A stretch of DNA of 5,916 nt from an uncultured Acidobacteriota bacterium. Lineage in GTDB: Bacteria > Acidobacteriota > Vicinamibacteria > Vicinamibacterales > UBA8438. Both the position numbers and the translations under genes were made by a program. The DNA lies in contig CALBET010000673.1 in assembly GCA_937888665.1 (NCBI GenBank), positions 1 through 5,916 of the forward strand, given 5' to 3'. The notes beneath the pieces are model-generated. The model was given only the letters and a program-made list of their open reading frames with translations. It made no database searches and was not told the DNA's origin. Shown here in pieces: positions 1 to 5,916 of this stretch. Every line of letters begins with the position of its first letter. Position 1 is the stretch's first letter.

Positions 1-91
1 GGCGGATTGCAGCGCCGCTCGAATGCAGCGGGACTTCCACCACGGGCTGCTAGGCCAGATCCGTGCAAGCCGATTGGGTGGGCGCAACACA
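1..91. other. Gene-free left edge with an IS-end-like motif
   Basis: No gene can be assigned here. On the plus strand one frame is open from base 3 to a TAG at 51-53, giving the short tail RIAAPLECSGTSTTGC. This could be the end of a gene entering from the left, or chance. The 17-bp motif CACCACGGGCTGCTAGG at 38-54 overlaps that stop codon and recurs inverted at 1818-1834. Bases 55-91 separate it from the stop codon of the minus-strand gene that follows. I see no clear hairpin terminator in this stretch. Confidence 0.4.
38..54 (+). repeat. 17-bp repeat, copy 1 (possible insertion-sequence end)
   Basis: CACCACGGGCTGCTAGG is identical to the minus strand of 1818-1834, so the two copies are inverted relative to each other about 1.8 kb apart. 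In both, a similar T- and C-rich stretch precedes the shared core (GGACTTC here, GGGGTTT in the other). The layout resembles from memory a common type of insertion-sequence terminal repeat reading roughly TTTTTCAACAGCCTGCTA; this is recollection, not a search result. No transposase is visible. If they are IS ends with the TAG side outermost, the element here would extend leftwards off the window, so the two copies would not bracket the DNA between them. Confidence 0.45.
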
Positions 92-949
92 CTACACGAT
101 CAACTCGTAGGGCAGCACCGTCCCCTGGTGATACGTCAGAATCTGATGAATGTCATAGGGATGCGTCTCGCCGTCCGTGATCCAGTTGCGTAACACCTGG
201 AACACGTGTCCGATGCCGGCCGCGTCGTCGATGTCGGCGTCCAGCTTGAAGGTCAGCGGCCCCGCCTCACTGCTGAAGAACGTGAGCTGCAGGTTGCCGT
301 AATTGTCGTCGCTCTTAAATGACCCGGCGTCGGTGTAGCCCTCCTCCGCTTTGTGCTGTGATCCCGACACGTTCTTGAACTCGCCGCCCGCGACCTCGGT
401 CTTCACTTCGTCGCGAAACTCCTTCGCGACATCGGCGAAGACCCGGTCGCCACGGATGCGATAGAGGCTGTTGACGTAGCTCCACGCCGGTCGCCCCAGG
501 ATCGGCGTCTCGCTCATCTTGGTGAATAGGTTGAGGAGGCCGGCCTTGGGCAGGTCTGTCAATGCCTTGTAGAGGGCCTCGCCTTGCAGCCCGAGATGGC
601 GCTCGGCCGTGCTGTTCGCCATGACCCGGTCGAATTCCGGGCCGAGCGGCGCGTAGTCTCGAAAGTCCACACTCTGGACACGGTCCGGGTGAATCGGGCA
701 ATCGAGGAACGCCTTGGTGTCGCCACGCACTTGAACGAACTGGCCCACCGGGCGATGGCGATGCGGGAAGGCACGCACAATATACACCTGACCGTCGGTC
801 AGTCCCTCTGCTTTGAAAACGCTCTTGCCGCTCTTGTCTCGCCATTCTCGCGTGAACTGGCCGGTCTGGCGGTGTCGCACCTGTACGTCGACGCGGTCGT
901 CGAGTGGACATTTGGCTGCGTCGCGGAGGCGGATTCGCAGAGTGCCCAT
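92..949 (-). CDS. Conserved-looking hypothetical protein, 285 aa
   Basis: I do not recognise the family and assign no function. The protein has no signal peptide and no hydrophobic helix long enough to span a membrane, so it is probably cytoplasmic. Residues about 1-75 (starting MGTLRIRLRDA) alternate charged and hydrophobic residues like a small beta-sandwich. Residues about 95-180 look helical. Residues about 185-285 are again beta-rich, with an acidic DADIDDAAGIGHVFQVL stretch followed by THPYDIHQIL near the C-terminus; these two segments look like the conserved core. The ATG start at 947-949 is supported by AAGGAG eight bases upstream. Third codon positions are G/C-rich, as expected for a real gene here. 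It ends in TAG at 92-94 and appears monocistronic, with no same-strand gene closer than the doubtful ORF ending at 1024. Confidence 0.85.
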   Translation of the reverse strand: MGTLRIRLRDAAKCPLDDRVDVQVRHRQTGQFTREWRDKSGKSVFKAEGLTDGQVYIVRAFPHRHRPVGQFVQVRGDTKAFLDCPIHPDRVQSVDFRDYAPLGPEFDRVMANSTAERHLGLQGEALYKALTDLPKAGLLNLFTKMSETPILGRPAWSYVNSLYRIRGDRVFADVAKEFRDEVKTEVAGGEFKNVSGSQHKAEEGYTDAGSFKSDDNYGNLQLTFFSSEAGPLTFKLDADIDDAAGIGHVFQVLRNWITDGETHPYDIHQILTYHQGTVLPYELIV

Positions 950-957
950 CGTCGTTG

Positions 958-963
958 CTCCTT
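958..963 (-). promoter_or_regulatory. Ribosome binding site of the 285-aa gene
   Basis: The minus strand reads AAGGAG, then eight bases, then ATG at 949. This good Shine-Dalgarno match and spacing fixes the start of the hypothetical gene and argues against downstream starts. Confidence 0.7.
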
Positions 964-1023
964 CTCAATTTGAGGGGTCACGGCTCGAGAGTGCCGAACC
1001 GACGACCTTGTGTGAGTGACGTG

Positions 1024-1353
1024 TCACGATGACGTGTACACCGACACGGCCCGTCCACGGTATAGGTACTGCCTTGACTTCGTTCGTTTTCGGAATCGGT
1101 GCGCCGGCGTCCCTCTGAGGCGAGTCAATAGGTCATATTCCTCAACTTCCGCAAGAATAGGACGCGGCCTCCCATTCGGAGGACTGCTAAAGACAAGAAA
1201 CTCCGGTTCACCAAGCCAAGCCACCTCGACTGTAGTAGTCGTAGCGCCGAGGTCAGCGACAGTAGCATGACGGACACACGCCAAGGGCCCCACGGCGGAG
1301 AAACTCGACGCTCCGCGACACTCGTAGGGCGTCACACCAGTGTGATCGGTCAC
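1024..1353 (-). CDS. Doubtful hypothetical protein, 109 aa
   Basis: A GTG-started open frame with no recognisable domain. The middle (VEVAWLGEPEFLVFSSPP, then RPRPILAEVEEYDLL) looks like a plausible soluble beta-alpha protein, and the C-terminal third is basic (HRFRKRTKSRQ). Against it: codon use is much less G/C-biased at third positions (many GCT, ACT, CTT, CCT) than in the neighbouring genes, there is no clear ribosome binding site, and another frame is open on the opposite strand. A stop codon lies about 14 codons upstream of the GTG, so no much longer form exists. It could be a recently acquired or orphan gene, or a chance frame in intergenic DNA. Confidence 0.3.
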   Translation of the reverse strand: MTDHTGVTPYECRGASSFSAVGPLACVRHATVADLGATTTTVEVAWLGEPEFLVFSSPPNGRPRPILAEVEEYDLLTRLRGTPAHRFRKRTKSRQYLYRGRAVSVYTSS

Positions 1354-1817
1354 CGTCGCGCAATGGCGCCACTGTGGATCCGACCGCTTTCGTTTTCAAG
1401 AGAATTCTCGACTCGTTTTCGTTCGAGTCATAATTTGTCCTCTGGAGTCAGCGTCACTGAGCTTGGCTATTGCGGGTCCGCGTCGAGTCTTGGACCTACG
1501 CCGCCTCTCACCGGCACTTCTCTCTTGGCTCCCTTCGCACCGTATCGGACGATAGGCCACGTCTTACAAGGCCATCGGCCGCCGGGGCTCCCCACTGAAA
1601 TGCTGCGACCTCATCCGCGAAGCACCAGTCGGCGAACCAGCGCTAAGCTACTGGACGCCGCGAGGGCGAACGGGGTGGACGTCCGGATCGAGAAGTTCCT
1701 CAACCAGACGGCGCTCGAGGTTAGCCATACGTTCGGCTTCGCGCTCGGGCTGGGAAAATGGAAAGCTTCGGAGCAGACCTTCAAACTGGGGGCGGGACCT
1801 GCCCTCGATCGAGGGTT
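1354..1817. other. Unassigned stretch with a protein-like plus-strand frame
   Basis: No gene can be assigned with confidence. A plus-strand frame is open from an ATG at 1267 through to 2151, but it has no ribosome binding site, its first part is Arg/Ser-rich and unlike a protein, and beyond 1818 it is antisense to a kinase remnant. Within it, about 1640-1830 looks more coding-like: codons such as GAC GCC GCG and ATC GAG AAG TTC CTC, encoding KLLDAARANGVDVRIEKF and then FGFALGLGKWKASEQTF. This may be a surviving piece of a degraded gene. The minus strand is also open across part of the stretch. Bases 1802-1815 form a perfect 14-bp palindrome, CCCTCGATCGAGGG, three bases from the repeat at 1818. 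Confidence 0.3.
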
Positions 1818-1834
1818 CCTAGCAGCCCGTGGTG
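1818..1834 (-). repeat. 17-bp repeat, copy 2 (possible insertion-sequence end)
   Basis: Read on the minus strand this is CACCACGGGCTGCTAGG, identical to 38-54. It lies just past the 3' end of the kinase remnant and supplies the TAG at 1819-1821 that closes one of that remnant's frames. No transposase or second end is visible next to it, so it may be a relic end, a small dispersed repeat or coincidence between GC-rich sequences. A 17-base exact match in about 5.9 kb is unlikely by chance. Confidence 0.45.
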
Positions 1835-2113
1835 AAACCCCGCATGGCACCGCTGGTCCAGGCAGCCACGAGGAGGGCCAACGCCATTCCTGGATGCACC
1901 GCCTGAGATCCCTGGTGGTTTGCCAGCGGTCCTCCGGACCTTTCGACATGCTTCAGATCGGGGTCCGAGGCGATGTGCTCAGGGAGAACCTTGATGGCGA
2001 CGGTGCGGTCGAAACGGGTTGTCTCTGGCTTTGTAGACCTCGCCCATGCCGCCTGCCCAGAGGGGGGCGACGATTTCGTACCGGCCGAGCGGCGTACCGG
2101 CGTCAAGCGGCAT
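1819..2113 (-). pseudogene. Ser/Thr protein kinase remnant A (frameshifted, kinase core deleted)
   Basis: From the ATG at 2111-2113 the minus strand reads MPLDAGTPLGRYEIVAPL and then WAGGMGEVYKARD, the typical N-terminus and glycine-rich loop of a bacterial Hanks-type Ser/Thr kinase. The first loop glycine appears as Trp (TGG for GGG). An extra base at about 2020 breaks the frame; the next frame continues TRFDRTVAIKVLPEHIASDP to DLK at 1951, including the ATP-binding lysine of VAIK. Directly after, a third frame from 1949 reads MSKGPEDRWQTTRDLRR, which matches the far C-terminal end of such a kinase domain (usual form DPEDRWQ-A-RDL-REL). The HRD catalytic loop, DFG motif and activation segment, roughly 190-200 residues, are missing. 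Two frame changes and the core deletion make it non-functional. A hydrophobic run after the kinase part (ALALLVAAW) may be a relic of a membrane segment. Confidence 0.8.
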
Positions 2114-2186
2114 CGTGCACTCTGAGGTGGTCAACGCGGTCGCGAGCCTGATACACCTCGCCGCCTTCGCCGATCGCGCCCTTCAT
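2103..2186 (-). pseudogene. Ser/Thr protein kinase remnant B (glycine-loop fragment)
   Basis: From the ATG at 2184-2186 the minus strand reads MKGAIGEGGEVYQARD (2139-2186) before leaving kinase-like sequence and stopping at TGA 2103-2105. The fragment matches the usual kinase loop IGEGGMGEVYQARD except that the Met-Gly pair is absent, a clean six-base deletion that destroys the third glycine of GxGxxG. No VAIK lysine or later kinase motif follows in this frame. The ATG overlaps the TGA of the upstream TolB-like gene as ATGA, which would allow translational coupling of a 27-residue peptide, but the content is a broken kinase start. Only 25 bases separate its kinase-like part from the start of remnant A. 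Confidence 0.65.
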
Positions 2187-3508
2187 GACCGCCTCGCGAC
2201 GGCGCCCACATCGGCAGTGGCGCCCCGACCGTCCGCAGCGTCCCGGGCCGAGAACGCCTCGCGCACGCGCTCACTCAGCGCCGACGCCACGCGCGCGTGC
2301 AGCTCGGCGATCGCGTCGATCGTCCCATCGACCTTCACCGCCTTCAGCACCGATCCGCTCTCGACATCGACCAGCCTGGCGGTGACCCGGACCACGCCGC
2401 CGATCCGTTGGACGACGCCGTCGACGATCCAGGAGGCGCCATCGCGGAACGACACCACCGTGACCTCCGCCAGCTCGGCCAGGCGGGCAGCGACCGCATC
2501 GGTGATAGCCGCCCCGAGAGCAACGCTCGGGACGCCCTCTTCGCTCGGGCTGAGGTCCTCGAACGGCAGCACCACCAGCGTCGTCGTGACCGTTCCGCCC
2601 GGCGCGGCGTCAACGACGACCGCCGCAGGTTCGTCGGCAGTGGGTGATGCGAGGCCCCCCGCACCAGCGTCCGGGCGGCGGAGCGGGTCCCGAGCGGCAG
2701 TGGTCCGCGGAGCATTCCGGCGGCCGTCGACCTCCGCCCGCACAGTGGCGACCATCTCGGTGGCCAGCGTGTCGAGCTCCTCGACGGTGCCGTCCACCTT
2801 CACCGAGCGAATGAGGTCGCCGCCGGCCACCATGAGCACCCGCGCGGTGATGCGAAGCCGGTCGCCGACCCGCTGATACCCGCCACCGACAAGCCATTGG
2901 GCGCCGCGCCCACCCGCGGTCTCGAGCGCGGTTGATTCGTCGGCGGCCGTGAGCGCCACAACCTCGATGGCGCCTGTCTGTTCAAGCGCGGTCCGGAGCG
3001 CAGCCGTCATGTCGGTGCTGATCCAGTCGTCCGCGGGGTTGCGCGACAGGTTGACGAACGGCAACACAGCGATGCTCGGCGCGGCGTCGGCGAAGCCGGC
3101 CGGGCGCGCAGCGGGCTCGGCGAGGGGGATGGCCGACGGCGTCGCGCCGGGCGCAGCATCGGCCACCCGCCGCGGCGCTGCCGCAGCTCGGTCCGGCGTT
3201 GCGGGCGCGAACGTCGCGGCAGGTGTGGCCCCCAGCAACGCGAGCTGACGGCGGATGACGGCGATCTGCTCGTCGCGGCTCCGGCTCGGGTCACTGTCGA
3301 CATCCGCGACGCGCGGCGCGGTGGCCGCCGACGCCAGGTCACTGTCCGGCACCGGCGCGGACGCCTCAGACACCAGAATGGGCGGGGCGTCGTACGTCGC
3401 GACGGTCCAGACGACAAGACCGGTCACGAGGCTGGACCCCAGCGCTGCCACCCCGATGAGGACGCCAACTGACACGAGGCCAAAACCCTTTACCTTCACG
3501 CGGGTCAT
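2183..3508 (-). CDS. Single-pass membrane protein with two TolB/FlgO-like domains, 441 aa
   Basis: A short basic N-terminus (MTRVKVKGFG) precedes one hydrophobic helix at about residues 11-36, without a lipobox, so the protein is probably membrane-anchored with its bulk outside the cytoplasm. Residues 40-143 are an Ala/Pro-rich low-complexity linker. Two related domains follow, at about 144-262 and 308-419. Each begins with a strand and Pro-Phe (SIAVLPFVNLS; LVVLPFEDLS), then a helix, and ends with the same block: WLVGGGYQRVGDRLRITARV ... VKVDGT in the first, WIVDGVVQRIGGVVRVTARL ... VKVDGT in the second. This pattern is typical of the TolB N-terminal/FlgO-like domains often attached to bacterial kinases, adenylate cyclases and winged-helix regulators. 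The precise role is unknown; sensing or protein-protein scaffolding is inference. Kinase remnants lie on both sides, and the stop codon overlaps the ATG of remnant B. Confidence 0.8.
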   Translation of the reverse strand: MTRVKVKGFGLVSVGVLIGVAALGSSLVTGLVVWTVATYDAPPILVSEASAPVPDSDLASAATAPRVADVDSDPSRSRDEQIAVIRRQLALLGATPAATFAPATPDRAAAAPRRVADAAPGATPSAIPLAEPAARPAGFADAAPSIAVLPFVNLSRNPADDWISTDMTAALRTALEQTGAIEVVALTAADESTALETAGGRGAQWLVGGGYQRVGDRLRITARVLMVAGGDLIRSVKVDGTVEELDTLATEMVATVRAEVDGRRNAPRTTAARDPLRRPDAGAGGLASPTADEPAAVVVDAAPGGTVTTTLVVLPFEDLSPSEEGVPSVALGAAITDAVAARLAELAEVTVVSFRDGASWIVDGVVQRIGGVVRVTARLVDVESGSVLKAVKVDGTIDAIAELHARVASALSERVREAFSARDAADGRGATADVGAVARRS

Positions 3509-3514
3509 GTTTTA

Positions 3515-3520
3515 CCTCCG
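3515..3520 (-). promoter_or_regulatory. Strong ribosome binding site of the TolB-like gene
   Basis: The minus strand reads GGAGGT followed by AAAAC and then ATG at 3508, a near-perfect Shine-Dalgarno sequence. It fixes the start and indicates that this gene, unlike the kinase pieces around it, is still fit for efficient translation. Confidence 0.75.
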
Positions 3521-3526
3521 GGATTT

Positions 3527-3594
3527 CACCACGTTTCGATAACGAGGTCCTGGGTCGCCACGATGATCACGTGCTGGCCCACGCTCGCATATGC
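3527..3594 (-). other. Possible C-terminal tail of another lost gene
   Basis: On the minus strand one frame reads AYASVGQHVIIVATQDLVIE then TW and a TGA at 3527-3529, only 18 bases before the TolB-like start codon. The pattern, a glycine-glutamine followed by hydrophobic strand, D-L-V and strand, resembles the last beta strands of serine hydrolases of the beta-lactamase/CubicO type (for example GGQ-IVVVP--DLVVV). The resemblance is short and from memory. If real, this is the 3' end of a deleted gene fused to kinase remnant C at about 3595. It could equally be chance in leader DNA. Confidence 0.25.
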
Positions 3595-3677
3595 GGCCAG
3601 GCCTGGCCGACGCCGCCCTCGCCAATGAGGGCGGTCACGTCGCAGTGCCCGAGGCGAGTGCCAGCGGTCAGGGCCGT
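3567..3677 (-). pseudogene. Ser/Thr protein kinase remnant C (start codon lost, truncated)
   Basis: The minus strand at 3597-3674 reads ALTAGTRLGHCDVTALIGEG followed by GVGQAW, the standard opening of a bacterial kinase (usual form MALTPGTRLGxYEVTALIGEGGMGQVW). Where the initiator Met is expected, 3675-3677 reads ACG, one base from ATG. Other departures from consensus are Tyr to Cys after GH, Met to Val in GGMG, and Val to Ala before the Trp. The kinase similarity stops at the Trp; the frame then continues with unrelated residues to TGA at 3567-3569. The VAIK lysine and the whole catalytic core are missing. It lies between the end of katG and the TolB-like gene, on the same strand as both, and may be the remains of the gene that once preceded the TolB-like protein. 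Confidence 0.7.
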
Positions 3678-3694
3678 GATCCGTCTTGGACGAG

Positions 3695-3744
3695 GCCATT
3701 CTACGTCCGTCTGGCTATCGGCTCCAGCGGCTGCATAGAATGGC
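3695..3744. repeat. 9-bp perfect inverted repeat between katG and kinase remnant C
   Basis: GCCATTCTA at 3695-3703 pairs perfectly with TAGAATGGC at 3736-3744, with 32 bases between. It lies 47-96 bases past the katG stop codon and just upstream of kinase remnant C. The loop is too long and there is no T-run, so a classic intrinsic terminator is unlikely. It could be an operator for the former kinase gene or a loose mRNA 3' structure for katG. The AT-rich arms stand out from the GC-rich surroundings. Confidence 0.4.
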
Positions 3745-3790
3745 GCTGGGACAGGCGGGAGGTCAGACACTTTCTCACTCGAGCACCTCG

Positions 3791-5916
<2,126 letters not shown>

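Noticed and set aside
315..968. 217-codon open frame on the minus strand overlapping the 285-aa gene
   Set aside because: It is in another frame of the same strand, Arg/Pro-rich and without motifs; the 285-aa frame has the ribosome binding site and the more protein-like composition.
54..1818. A complete insertion sequence bounded by the two 17-bp repeats
   Set aside because: No transposase is encoded between them, and if the TAG side is the outer end the copies face the wrong way to bracket this interval.
1611..1949. 112-codon minus-strand frame as an independent gene
   Set aside because: Its first 17 residues are the end of a kinase domain joined by deletion to remnant A; the rest runs past the 17-bp repeat into unrelated sequence, so it is part of the pseudogene debris.
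2046..2876. 276-codon open frame on the plus strand
   Set aside because: Antisense to the TolB-like gene and kinase remnants; the Ala/Ser/Thr/Arg-rich translation has no domain pattern.
2200..3500. Repeats inside the TolB-like gene as a CRISPR or satellite array
   Set aside because: The similarity is between two diverged protein domains, not between regularly spaced near-identical DNA units.

Overview
This is a high-GC bacterial window in which every confidently coding gene lies on the minus strand. The style of the genes (Ser/Thr kinase N-termini of the 'L-x-x-G-T-x-L-G-x-Y' type, TolB/FlgO-like domains, a bacterial KatG) suggests Acidobacteriota, perhaps a Vicinamibacteria-like lineage. 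That placement is inference from protein style only; there is no rRNA or other marker here.

Layout from left to right. Bases 1-91 are a gene-free edge with a 17-bp motif that recurs inverted at 1818-1834. Bases 92-949 (minus) encode a 285-residue soluble protein I do not recognise, with a good ribosome binding site. Bases 950-1817 hold no recognisable gene. The first part has looser third-position composition than its neighbours and one weak minus-strand ORF; the second part has a protein-like plus-strand stretch. Bases 1819-2186 contain remnants of two bacterial Ser/Thr protein kinases, frameshifted, internally deleted and nearly abutting. Bases 2183-3508 encode an intact 441-residue single-pass membrane protein with two TolB/FlgO-like domains, preceded by a perfect GGAGGT. 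Bases 3567-3677 are a third kinase remnant, the first 25-30 residues only, whose expected ATG reads ACG. Bases 3791-5916 are katG, the bifunctional catalase-peroxidase, complete at its C-terminus and running off the right edge at its N-terminus.

How the parts relate: katG is an independent oxidative-stress gene. The TolB-like membrane protein sits amid broken kinase starts on the same strand. In the families concerned, TolB/FlgO-like domains often occur with kinase, cyclase or winged-helix regulators, so this protein may be the surviving part of a kinase-linked signalling locus; that is inference. The window's most distinctive feature is the cluster of three kinase 5'-end fragments within about 1.9 kb. 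I see no CRISPR array, tRNA, rRNA, complete transposase or convincing new biological system.
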